Shown here piece by piece: positions 29,719-36,682 of a DNA stretch of 37,648 bases. The position numbers and the translations under genes are program-made. This DNA is from a virus: positions 1-37,648 of IMG/VR virus record IMGVR_UViG_3300025141_000297, one strand, 5' to 3'. The notes below the pieces were generated by a model. That model had not been told where the DNA came from and did not search any database. It saw only the letters and a list, made by a program, of their open reading frames with translations. Every line of letters starts with the position of its first letter. The first letter of the stretch is position 1.

Positions 29719-30321
29719 ATGAAAGAGATAATGAAGAGATATAGCACTACATTCTTTGAGTGTATGGATGCATGGCCCGATGAGATAAAAGAAGATATAT
29801 ATAAATTATATGCTTACTTAAGAGTATGTGACGAGATGGTAGAAGGTGCTGAACTTAAAGATTTTAAACAATGGAGGGAAGTAATAGAACAATTCTATGA
29901 AGTTAGTGATAAGTATCAGTTCAAGGGTGAATGGTTATCAGATTTCCATGTAGCGATGTATACAGATTTAGTTAAGAAAGAACATACTGTGAAGTCTATG
30001 CTTGAGTATTGTAAAGGTTCAGCTGAGTCAGTAGGTGTAATGATGGCATCTATATTAGGTTGTGACCCACGAGCTGAGAGACATGCAAGGGCTTTAGGTA
30101 GAGCATATCAAATAATAAACTTTGTTAGAGACTATGAAGAAGATATAGCTAATGGATACCACTATATTACTGATGACTTTACTTTATATATTAAATTGTT
30201 TATGGAAGATTTACAGATAGGCGTAGAAGGACTACACTTCATACCTGAAGACTTACGTGGCCCTATACTACAAGCCAACCAATCATACTTAGAGGTGGCA
30301 CGTGAAACCAACATACTATAA
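29719..30321 (+). CDS. Squalene/phytoene synthase homologue
   Basis: 200 residues with the main signatures of the trans-isoprenyl head-to-head synthases. YSTTFF corresponds to the SFS entry motif. LYAYLRVCDEMVEG matches the first Asp-rich helix (canonical DDxxD/DxxxD; here D38-E-M-V-E42). YCKGSAESVGVMMASILG matches the YxxxVAGxVG helix, and ALGRAYQIINFVRDYEED keeps the second DxxxD intact (D138-D142). It is shorter than cellular enzymes (about 280-350 residues), ending soon after the second motif. It could join two C15 or C20 prenyl diphosphates, or be a reduced, repurposed form. Confidence 0.75.
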   Translation: MKEIMKRYSTTFFECMDAWPDEIKEDIYKLYAYLRVCDEMVEGAELKDFKQWREVIEQFYEVSDKYQFKGEWLSDFHVAMYTDLVKKEHTVKSMLEYCKGSAESVGVMMASILGCDPRAERHARALGRAYQIINFVRDYEEDIANGYHYITDDFTLYIKLFMEDLQIGVEGLHFIPEDLRGPILQANQSYLEVARETNIL

Positions 30322-30577
30322 AGTAATGTGGCATAACTGTAATAGATGTCGCACACACTATACGAGTGAAGCACCCCACCTAAGAGCATACCTATGTGAT
30401 GAGTGTTGGAACGCTATACCACATTACCAAGTAAAGAATGTTCAAACAGTTCAACGTAAGGTAATGAAAGGTCCAACATACAATAAGAAAGATTTTAATT
30501 GGAAAGAGATAATATTATATAGTATAGGAAATCTAATATGTTTAGGAGTAATCGCATATTATTTGTGGTTTAGATAA
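30302..30577 (+). CDS. Zinc ribbon fused to a C-terminal membrane helix
   Basis: 91 residues from a GTG start with GAGGTG site (ATG 30326 is an alternative). The N-terminus has C13-x2-C16 and C32-x2-C35; residues ~68-90 (IILYSIGNLICLGVIAYYLW) are one membrane helix. This single protein joins the two parts that elsewhere in the genome are separate neighbouring micro-genes. Confidence 0.65.
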   Translation: MKPTYYKVMWHNCNRCRTHYTSEAPHLRAYLCDECWNAIPHYQVKNVQTVQRKVMKGPTYNKKDFNWKEIILYSIGNLICLGVIAYYLWFR

Positions 30578-30579
30578 AA

Positions 30580-30720
30580 ATGTATAATAGATATAAATGT
30601 TATAGATGTGAGAAACGGGGCATTGTTGTCCTATATGATGGCTCATATTACTGTGTCCACTGTAATCCTAAGACGTTTAAGTGGAATAAAAAAACACTAC
30701 TATATGAGAGAGAAGATTGA
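30580..30720 (+). CDS. Zinc-ribbon micro-protein
   Basis: 46 residues: C7-x2-C10 and C25-x2-C28, then a basic tail. The stop and next start share TGATG. Confidence 0.55.
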   Translation: MYNRYKCYRCEKRGIVVLYDGSYYCVHCNPKTFKWNKKTLLYERED

Positions 30721-30821
30721 TGGATATTATACCATTAGAAGTTTCACGTATAGACCAGCTTAAGGTTTATACTTTACAAATTATATGCTACACGACAGCG
30801 AAAGCTTTAAATAGCGTGTAG
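30720..30821 (+). CDS. 33-residue peptide, doubtful
   Basis: MDIIPLEVSRIDQLK..., coupled to the previous stop by TGATG, but its end runs through the next TATA box. Reported because of the tight junction; coding status uncertain. Confidence 0.35.
   Translation: MDIIPLEVSRIDQLKVYTLQIICYTTAKALNSV
30799..30813 (+). promoter_or_regulatory. TATA/BRE promoter
   Basis: GCGAAAGCTTTAAATAG with the box at 30806 and TATGTG 17 bases later (30823). ATG 30849 follows with a GGAAGTGA site. Confidence 0.65.
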
Positions 30822-30848
30822 TTATGTGAGATTCAAGGAAGTGATTAA

Positions 30849-31154
30849 ATGTCGAGAACAAGAACCTTTGACAAGCTTTTCAAAGCGGCTGAGTATTTTC
30901 ACCGCACAGGAAAGCATAAGCAAGTTAGCTTTAGGTATAACCCTGAGCAAAGAACTGACTTTAATTTCTCTAAGTGGAAACATGAGAGAGATAGTGAGTC
31001 AGTTAGGAATATCTTAGTAGAAGATATCAAAGTCTCTATGGATGGGAACTGCTACGCTGTTGGTTATGATAACAGATATAACCTTAAACAGTATGCAAGT
31101 CAATACCCTCAACACTATAGAGCATACCGTATAGATAGGATGGTAGTCAAATGA
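30849..31154 (+). CDS. WYL-like small regulator
   Basis: 101 residues. The N-terminus has a basic strand (KHKQVSFRYNP). The second half (VEDIKVSMDGNCYAVGYDN, then HYRAYRIDRM) resembles a stand-alone WYL domain, whose usual ending is RTFRLDRI after a YLVGY strand. WYL domains sense nucleic acids or ligands and control defence and transcription genes. It has its own promoter and overlaps an AbrB-like gene by ATGA, so the pair may be regulatory. The WYL call is tentative. Confidence 0.55.
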   Translation: MSRTRTFDKLFKAAEYFHRTGKHKQVSFRYNPEQRTDFNFSKWKHERDSESVRNILVEDIKVSMDGNCYAVGYDNRYNLKQYASQYPQHYRAYRIDRMVVK

Positions 31155-31321
31155 AACAGATAAGTAGTATTAAGACAATAGACCAATACAAAAGAATCTA
31201 TATCCCTGATTCAATATTAGAGGATTTAGGTTGCGATGTCGGTAGTAATGTTGCATGGATGCAGTGTGAAGACGATGGGTCTTATATGCTTAAGAAAGTA
31301 AACGTCGAAATCGTGGATTAA
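31151..31321 (+). CDS. AbrB/SpoVT-like small DNA-binding protein
   Basis: 56 residues: KTIDQYKRIYIPDSILEDLG resembles the swapped-hairpin AbrB start (R-x-I-x-I-P-x-x-I-R-x-x-L-G), followed by GSNVAWMQCED and a final strand. Such proteins act as dimeric transcription factors or antitoxins. Coupled to the WYL-like gene. Confidence 0.55.
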   Translation: MKQISSIKTIDQYKRIYIPDSILEDLGCDVGSNVAWMQCEDDGSYMLKKVNVEIVD

Positions 31322-31322
31322 C

Positions 31323-31673
31323 ATGGGTGAATTACTAACAAAATTCATAAGCCTGTTAGACGATGAGACAGAGGATAAAGTTACCCTCGCATCTCTTATG
31401 GAAGAGGAAGATAGAGTGGATTGGGAGATACTGGTAGAAGCTATGGACCAAATAGATATAATGAAGATAGGTCCAAGCATAAGAAAAGTAAATAAGAAGT
31501 ATAACCTCAACCACTGGCAAGATATAGCTTTAATGTCCTATGTTAAAATGTTAGAGTTAATGTTAAAGAGAGCTAAGGCTACGCCTGAGTTCACTTCAAT
31601 GTTAGGAATGATGGGTAATAATACCCCTACCTCTCAGAAACATGAACCATATGACGGGAGTATGTTTGGATGA
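31323..31673 (+). CDS. Small helical protein, unknown
   Basis: 116 residues, acidic N-terminal half (DDETEDKVTLASLMEEED), helical middle (HWQDIALMSYVKMLELMLK), and a Met/Asn-rich C-terminus. Starts just after the AbrB-like stop; ATGA overlap with the following zinc-ribbon gene. No family recognised. Confidence 0.6.
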   Translation: MGELLTKFISLLDDETEDKVTLASLMEEEDRVDWEILVEAMDQIDIMKIGPSIRKVNKKYNLNHWQDIALMSYVKMLELMLKRAKATPEFTSMLGMMGNNTPTSQKHEPYDGSMFG

Positions 31674-31786
31674 ACACCGTTAACTGTAATACATGCAGAT
31701 GTAAGTTAGCACTAAACTACGTTAAATATAAAGATACAGCAGGTAATCCCTACTGTTACATATGTTACACGAGGTTATTAGTATGA
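31670..31786 (+). CDS. Zinc-ribbon micro-protein
   Basis: 38 residues: C6-x2-C9 (plus C11) and C29-x2-C32. ATGA overlaps on both sides; first of a zinc/TM/zinc triplet. Confidence 0.6.
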   Translation: MNTVNCNTCRCKLALNYVKYKDTAGNPYCYICYTRLLV

Positions 31787-31890
31787 GTAATTTCTGGACT
31801 GAAGAACGTAAACAAAGAGCAGTAGATTATATATCAGGTATGATATTTGGTTACTGTTTAGGTATGATAGTAGGAGTATGGATACTATGA
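31783..31890 (+). CDS. 35-residue single-TM micro-protein
   Basis: Charged N-terminus (MSNFWTEERKQR) and a C-terminal membrane helix (YISGMIFGYCLGMIVGVWIL) with Gly-x3-Gly spacing that could promote helix packing. Middle gene of the triplet. Confidence 0.55.
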   Translation: MSNFWTEERKQRAVDYISGMIFGYCLGMIVGVWIL

Positions 31891-31985
31891 GATGTGTTCA
31901 ATGTGGTGGAGACTACGTAGGAATGAAGAAAGCTCATAAGTTTAACTGTCCCCACTGTGGTGAATTGAGGTTAAAAGATGAATAA
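31887..31985 (+). CDS. Zinc-ribbon micro-protein
   Basis: 32 residues: C3-x2-C6 and C21-x2-C24 (CPHC), basic between. Third gene of the triplet; overlaps the next start. Confidence 0.6.
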   Translation: MRCVQCGGDYVGMKKAHKFNCPHCGELRLKDE

Positions 31986-32094
31986 AAAAGTATTAGATAT
32001 GGCTCGTGAGTTATGTATAACAAGTGAGTATTTATTTGATATAGCAATAGAAATGGCTGAAGAAGAATTAGGAGTTGGTCTCTATGATGAGTGA
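31978..32094 (+). CDS. 38-residue acidic helical peptide
   Basis: MNKKVLDMARELCITSEYL... with an acidic helix (IAIEMAEEELG). Overlaps the zinc-ribbon gene before and the basic gene after. Function unknown. Confidence 0.5.
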   Translation: MNKKVLDMARELCITSEYLFDIAIEMAEEELGVGLYDE

Positions 32095-32413
32095 TAAGTG
32101 GGAACAATTCAATAGGATATGGGCTAAAGGTAAGAGTAATAAAACTGTGCAATCATTAATGCAGAAGGTCACGTTACGTGGTTTAGAACCGACTGAAGAA
32201 AATTGTAGAGATTATTATATGGGTTATGTAAGATATTATAAGAATGAATTAACTGGACAAGAATATCACATCAATCCAAGAAAGAATAAGACGACTATGA
32301 AACAATTAAAAAGGAGTAGAAATGCGAAAAACCAGCAAAGAAGAAAAGGCGGTGGCAGAAAGCCACACCATGTGGGCAATAGATATCCACAAAAGAAACG
32401 AAAGAAACTATAA
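32084..32413 (+). CDS. Small basic protein, unknown
   Basis: 109 residues from ATG 32084 (AGGAG about 9 bases before). Helical N-terminus (WEQFNRIWAKGKSNKTVQ), aromatic middle (YYMGYVRYYKNEL) and a very basic tail (RRKGGGRKPHH ... KKRKKL). Probably nucleic-acid binding. Its last 92 bases overlap the next gene in another frame. Confidence 0.55.
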   Translation: MMSDKWEQFNRIWAKGKSNKTVQSLMQKVTLRGLEPTEENCRDYYMGYVRYYKNELTGQEYHINPRKNKTTMKQLKRSRNAKNQQRRKGGGRKPHHVGNRYPQKKRKKL

Positions 32414-32594
32414 CGACGATAGTAATTGGTGGCCCTTCGTTCAAAACATTAATGATATGTTGGACAGGTTCTCAATACTCGAAGGAAAGATTCATGAGAT
32501 GGAAAATAAATTAGGAGAAACACAGGGAATGATAAAGAACTTAAGGAAGATTCTAATTAAATTGGAGGTCATAGATGACCGATTCATCTTCTGA
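32322..32594 (+). CDS. Small coiled-coil protein, unknown
   Basis: 90 residues: a basic start, then WWPFVQNINDMLDRF and a clear heptad coil (ILEGKIHEMENKLGETQGMI). A GGAG site 5 bases before the ATG supports it despite the long overlap with the previous gene. Confidence 0.6.
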   Translation: MRKTSKEEKAVAESHTMWAIDIHKRNERNYNDDSNWWPFVQNINDMLDRFSILEGKIHEMENKLGETQGMIKNLRKILIKLEVIDDRFIF

Positions 32595-32844
32595 TGCACC
32601 TGCGGATGCGGCGATGCTGAATGAACTTTTACATGCTAAAATGGAATCAGCACGAAGTCAAACTCAGATGACTCATGTAATGAGGATAGGAACTTTTCAT
32701 ATGGAGATAGTTCCGACTAAAGATATAGACACAGTAGATTTATTTAATAAGACATTAGATAAATTAATACAACAGTATGGAGAGAAGTTGTTAGAGATAA
32801 AGATGGATGGAAGTCCATATAGCTCTTCAACAATGCACTCATGA
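32575..32844 (+). CDS. Small protein, unknown
   Basis: 89 residues: Ser/Ala/Asp-rich N-terminus, helix (AMLNELLHAKMESARSQ), a strand (GTFHMEIVPTK) and a second helix (VDLFNKTLDKLIQQYGEKL). GGAGGTC site before the ATG. ATGA overlap with the next gene. Confidence 0.6.
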   Translation: MTDSSSDAPADAAMLNELLHAKMESARSQTQMTHVMRIGTFHMEIVPTKDIDTVDLFNKTLDKLIQQYGEKLLEIKMDGSPYSSSTMHS

Positions 32845-33002
32845 AATTCATCTTTGAAGAAACGTATGAGCTTATTAAAAAGCTTAATGAAGTGAAACCA
32901 AAAGTGAAGAAAGATGAAGAACCAAACAAACCTAAGGTATCTAATACCTATGGTATAGCAGTCAATCCTCTGACTGGTAAAATGGAGAGGACAACACAAT
33001 AG
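32841..33002 (+). CDS. 53-residue Lys/Pro-rich protein, unknown
   Basis: MKFIFEETYELIKKLNEV, then Lys/Pro/Glu-rich, then NPLTGKMERTT. ATGA coupling to the previous gene; no family recognised. Confidence 0.5.
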   Translation: MKFIFEETYELIKKLNEVKPKVKKDEEPNKPKVSNTYGIAVNPLTGKMERTTQ

Positions 33003-33010
33003 GTGATAAA

Positions 33011-33235
33011 ATGGCAGAAAGTAAAGGAAAAACTGAACTGGAATTAGTAGCCGGATTGTTCCGGAACACCGATAAAAACGGAAACGTGTATTACACTGGA
33101 AAGAATGAAGGAGGAGCTGAATATGTTATGTTCAGAAACTCTTACTGGAAAGAAGGTGAAAGTAAACCATACTTCCGTTTGATGCATAGAGTAGAAGCAG
33201 GTAGTAAGAAAGCTTCTACTACTATGGAGGATTAG
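33011..33235 (+). CDS. DUF736-like small beta protein
   Basis: 74 residues: ELVAGLFRNTDKNGNVYYTG, then FRNSYWKEGESKPYFRLMHR. The LF-N-x-K...YxG...W-KE-G-K-x-F-x-L pattern resembles the DUF736 group of phage and plasmid proteins, which look like small OB/SSB-type folds. It sits just before the chaperone and replication genes, in line with ssDNA binding, but that is only suggested. Confidence 0.55.
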   Translation: MAESKGKTELELVAGLFRNTDKNGNVYYTGKNEGGAEYVMFRNSYWKEGESKPYFRLMHRVEAGSKKASTTMED

Positions 33236-33237
33236 AT

Positions 33238-33633
33238 ATGCCTCGCAAAGACTTTGTAATGGGAGTCGATGAGATATTAGACGAATGGATGAAATTGATG
33301 AGTCTATATCCCAAGTGGCAAGGACTATCTAATTGGAAAGATAACCCTATCGCCCGTGACCAAGATGTTATGGGAGATTGGGAAGATAGAAATGGAGAGA
33401 TAGCTGTTACTATTGATATGCCCGGAATTGAAAAGAAGGATATAGAAATAGTAGTAGAACCACACTCAGTAAGTATAAAGGCTGTAACAGATGTAAGGGA
33501 TTATAATGTCTACAAAAGATTTGAACAGACACTTGACCCTGAGAATGTAGTAGCTACTCTCAACAATGGCGTATTGGATATGAAAATCTCTAAGGAAGAG
33601 AAGTCCAAAGGGAAAACCATTAGCATTGAGTGA
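33238..33633 (+). CDS. hsp20: Small heat-shock protein (Hsp20/alpha-crystallin)
   Basis: 131 residues: a short N-terminal arm (1-40), then the alpha-crystallin domain with VTIDMPGIEKKDIEI and the hallmark ATLNNGVLDMKI (A-x3-N-G-V-L), ending in a short KTISIE tail. It is an ATP-independent holdase. Hsp20 genes are widespread in T4-like cyanophages; in this genome it lies between the DUF736-like and replication genes. The domain is complete and of normal length. Confidence 0.9.
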   Translation: MPRKDFVMGVDEILDEWMKLMSLYPKWQGLSNWKDNPIARDQDVMGDWEDRNGEIAVTIDMPGIEKKDIEIVVEPHSVSIKAVTDVRDYNVYKRFEQTLDPENVVATLNNGVLDMKISKEEKSKGKTISIE

Positions 33634-34321
33634 ATCCTATAGTGACTGGATACAATCGCCTAAGAGCCAGAGAGTTTGGTTAGAAGACTCTATGACGGCT
33701 CTATGCCAATTCGCTTTTATATCTCCCATTCATAGAGTTAGACATTGGAATCAAGCTCAGAGACGTAGAGTTAAATGTTGGGCTAGAGATGGAGACTGTC
33801 TATTCTGTAAGAATAAAGTGCCTAAGATAGATGAATTTACTTATGGTTTATATCATAACAATTCTGAATATCAAGGTGGAGGAGACGTAGAAGTTTCATA
33901 TCTATCAGCAACACTTGCTACCCATACACATTTTCAAAAGACGTTTTCTAAACTAATTGAAACAGCTGTTAACCCTACGGACATAGTGTTTGAAATAAAA
34001 AGAACAAAGATTAAAACCTCATCGGGTAGAGTTGTTAATGGTTATCATATTAATTCTACTGATATGGATGCCTTTGTTCAAGAAAAATTTAGACCGTCGC
34101 TTGTGAACAGTGAAGAACAAGAGTATCATTGGGTTGTTCCAGTAGAGATAGTTGAATTCTTAAAAGATAAAGAGGGTGAACCTATATCTTTAATAGATTT
34201 ATTTCTACTACTTAAGGATAACTTTAGTGGTATAGATGAAAAAGATTTAAAAACCTATGCAGTTAAATTAGTTGATAATAATGTTCTCACACTGAGAAAT
34301 GCAAGGGAGAAGTGGATATGA
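33626..34321 (+). CDS. Zinc-containing putative ssDNA-binding protein
   Basis: 231 residues from a TTG start overlapping the Hsp20 stop by 8 bases (next Met only at residue 23). The N-terminal part has WARDGDCLFCKNKVP with flanking Cys/His residues (CW...C..C, later LYHNN), suggesting a metal site in an OB-like region, followed by mixed alpha/beta and a C-terminal helical part. Its place directly before the helicase-like gene and PolB suggests a gp32/RPA-type ssDNA-binding or helicase-loading role; that is inference. Confidence 0.55.
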   Translation: MSESYSDWIQSPKSQRVWLEDSMTALCQFAFISPIHRVRHWNQAQRRRVKCWARDGDCLFCKNKVPKIDEFTYGLYHNNSEYQGGGDVEVSYLSATLATHTHFQKTFSKLIETAVNPTDIVFEIKRTKIKTSSGRVVNGYHINSTDMDAFVQEKFRPSLVNSEEQEYHWVVPVEIVEFLKDKEGEPISLIDLFLLLKDNFSGIDEKDLKTYAVKLVDNNVLTLRNAREKWI

Positions 34322-35793
34322 AGAAATATGAACTATATGATGTTACAAGATATTTCCATAATGTAAGGAAAAAAGATGGTTCATTGAATCCTATCTTAGG
34401 AGAAGATGAACTTGCTTTGACCAGTATCCTATCTTATTTATTAGAGGATACTAACTTTGTTATCAAAGCATATAGTGGAACAGGTAAGACTGTCATCATG
34501 GATGCTATCTTTGGATTGTTACCTGATGAGTTCTATCATACGATGGAACATTTATCTGAGACTGCTGTATGGTATGAGATGGACAAAATTAATCGTGCTA
34601 GATTTGTTGCCATACCGGAAGCCCAAAAATTACCCGAACCAGTAATGGAAGTGGTAAAGACTTGGGGTGATGGTAGAGCCGCACAAAGAAAAAGAACAGA
34701 CGTAACCATCAAGGAAACAGTATCACAGACCTTAAACCCTAAATATGTATTCATGTGTGTGGCTGTGGAAAACACAAAGGGTGCATCTTACTTCGACGCA
34801 GAACTTGAACGTCGGTGTATGATTATGCACACTAATCCTACTGTTAAACAGACTGAAAGGGTAATCAAGCATAAACTAATGGATGCGGCTCTACCTAAAT
34901 CCTTTCTTACGTCTATGACTGATGAAGAGATAGAAGGTTTGAGGAAACACTTCGTAGAACAGATATGTCAGAGGGATGATGATGATGCTTTAGAGCTAAA
35001 GAATCCCTGTGCACCATTCTTATTCGAAGCAATTCCTAGTGTTTTCCCTGTCTCACGTTCTAAGGTTCAATACCTTTTGAACTTAATCAATGCAGTAGCA
35101 CGATTCTATCCAGATGAAATGTTAACAGTAGAGAAAGATGGTAAGAGATATGGAATAGTTACACCTAAACATAATTGGTTAGGCTTAAGGATATACCTTA
35201 ACTCTTTTGTATCTGAATGTTTACATATGCCTAGTCATGGAACAGATATATTAAAACTGTTTCCTGATACAAGGTTAGATAAGTTTGGATTTGCAGATGG
35301 AGACACTGTAAGAATGACATCAAATGAAATTCGCAAGGCGGCTAAAGCTGCTGGTCTACCCTTTACTAAAGTGGACCCTATATTAGGTGCGTTAGTAATG
35401 ACTGGTTTCTTAGAGATGGATGAAGATAAAGGTAAACGCTTTTATTATAAAAGTCCATTGATAACAGAGCCAGTAGCAAAAATAAATTGGAGTGATTTAA
35501 TTGGAGAAACAGAAAAGTTTATGGCAAAGAACTGGCCTACCGTGGCTGTGGAATACATTGACCGCTTTTGTGGCGATATTGAAATTGTTGACCCGTTTAC
35601 TGGCGACAACGTTGGGTTGGGTAAGAGAACAAAAAGGGCAACAGAAGTAGAGTCAACAGACTACCCTAAGATTTTTAAATCTAAAAGGGACTCAGAAATA
35701 AAAACATATAAAGCTTTCTTATTGGAAGCAGAAGGAGATTATAATGAAAAAGAATACGAAACAATCAGAAAACATTTCAACAAGAAAGGTTAA
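34318..35793 (+). CDS. AAA+ ATPase, probable replicative helicase
   Basis: 491 residues from ATG 34318 (ATGA overlap). Walker A AYSGTGKT (51-58), a Walker-B-like strand ARFVAIPEAQ with Glu, a sensor-1 region YVFMCVAVEN, and the Arg finger ELERRCM fit an MCM-like or related AAA+ core. Near residues 340-390, MTSNEIRKAAKAAGLPFTKV and the following GFLEMDED look like a winged helix, as in MCM C-termini. No MCM zinc-binding or N-terminal OB domain is visible, but the upstream zinc protein might supply these in trans. A helicase role is inferred from context. Confidence 0.7.
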   Translation: MKKYELYDVTRYFHNVRKKDGSLNPILGEDELALTSILSYLLEDTNFVIKAYSGTGKTVIMDAIFGLLPDEFYHTMEHLSETAVWYEMDKINRARFVAIPEAQKLPEPVMEVVKTWGDGRAAQRKRTDVTIKETVSQTLNPKYVFMCVAVENTKGASYFDAELERRCMIMHTNPTVKQTERVIKHKLMDAALPKSFLTSMTDEEIEGLRKHFVEQICQRDDDDALELKNPCAPFLFEAIPSVFPVSRSKVQYLLNLINAVARFYPDEMLTVEKDGKRYGIVTPKHNWLGLRIYLNSFVSECLHMPSHGTDILKLFPDTRLDKFGFADGDTVRMTSNEIRKAAKAAGLPFTKVDPILGALVMTGFLEMDEDKGKRFYYKSPLITEPVAKINWSDLIGETEKFMAKNWPTVAVEYIDRFCGDIEIVDPFTGDNVGLGKRTKRATEVESTDYPKIFKSKRDSEIKTYKAFLLEAEGDYNEKEYETIRKHFNKKG

Positions 35794-36067
35794 ACTACCT
35801 ACAAGGAACCAACAGTTCGCTGTGGTGATTGAAATGTCAGGTGGTTCTCGAATGAAAGCATTATGTGAAGATGGAAAAACACGCATGGTTCGTATTGGTG
35901 GTAAACTTAAACGAAGAATGTGGACAAGAATGAATGACCTTATAATAATTCAGCCGTGGCCTATACAGGAAGATAGTAAAGCTGACTTAGTATATAGGTA
36001 TTTACCTACTGAAAGGAATTGGGTTATAAAAAGAGATATAATACCTGAGGAGTTGAATATATGGTAG
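35744..36067 (+). CDS. Translation initiation factor aIF1A
   Basis: 107 residues: a Lys/Asn-rich N-terminal tail (1-22), then the S1/OB fold of eIF1A/aIF1A: QQFAVVIEMSGGSRMKALCE, DGKTRMVRIGGKL, RRMWTRMNDLIII, then KADLVYRYL, and a C-terminal helix. The strand order and the GKL-(K/R)RxW and KADVVxRY signatures match archaeal aIF1A. In cells it fills the ribosomal A site and promotes start-codon selection. It overlaps the helicase end by 50 bases with an AAGGAG site. It looks complete and functional. Confidence 0.9.
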   Translation: MKKNTKQSENISTRKVKLPTRNQQFAVVIEMSGGSRMKALCEDGKTRMVRIGGKLKRRMWTRMNDLIIIQPWPIQEDSKADLVYRYLPTERNWVIKRDIIPEELNIW

Positions 36068-36378
36068 AAGGAATAGAAGCAACGTATATGGATTTTACAC
36101 GCAGAACTGCTAAATATCCTAAGCGTAGAGAAAAAGAATACCTAATGATAGGTTTAATGAACGAAGCAGGAGAAGTTGGTGGAGCTTTTAAGAAAGAAAT
36201 AAGAGATAGAATAGATAACACTGACTTAATAATAGATGAGATGGGTGATGTATTGTGGTATCTCACGAGACTATGTGATGTATATAACATAAAGATATCA
36301 GATTTAATGTTAAACAATATAGATAAACTATTTCAAAGAATGACACCTGAACAACAAGAAGCATATAGAAATGGTTGA
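36061..36378 (+). CDS. MazG-like nucleotide pyrophosphohydrolase
   Basis: 105 residues of the all-alpha NTP-PPase type: GLMNEAGEVGGAFKK gives the ExxE pair (Glu35, Glu38) and DEMGDVLWYLTRLCD the ExxD pair (Glu60, Asp63) that bind Mg. It would hydrolyse (d)NTPs or alarmone-like nucleotides. Phage MazG genes are thought to tune nucleotide pools. Overlaps aIF1A by a short ATG/TAG junction. Confidence 0.8.
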   Translation: MVEGIEATYMDFTRRTAKYPKRREKEYLMIGLMNEAGEVGGAFKKEIRDRIDNTDLIIDEMGDVLWYLTRLCDVYNIKISDLMLNNIDKLFQRMTPEQQEAYRNG

Positions 36379-36682
36379 AATCAAAAAACTAACAGTATCT
36401 ACGGATGAACAACGTCAAGGATGGATGGAGTTATTAAGAAGAGGTGCTCAGTATCATATGGATATGGCTGAAGCATATAAACCTGAAATTATAGGTGCAG
36501 ATGATGATGTCTATAGAATACACATGGCTTGGAGTAATGCGATAAGTGACGCTATTTCTCTTATAGAAATGTGGGAAGTTGAAGGAGATGATGTAGAGAT
36601 AATGTTAGACCCTACTGAAGGGAGAGCAAAGAATATAACACAGGAGGTTAAGGATGAAAGTTCCACTGATAGCGACGATTAA
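36371..36682 (+). CDS. Small helical acidic protein, unknown
   Basis: 103 residues with helices around RQGWMELLRRGAQYHMDMAEAY and HMAWSNAISDAISLIEMW, then a disordered Asp/Glu/Ser tail. It may belong with the MazG-like gene it overlaps. Its 3' end contains the GGAGG site and start of PolB (29-base overlap). Confidence 0.6.
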   Translation: MVEIKKLTVSTDEQRQGWMELLRRGAQYHMDMAEAYKPEIIGADDDVYRIHMAWSNAISDAISLIEMWEVEGDDVEIMLDPTEGRAKNITQEVKDESSTDSDD

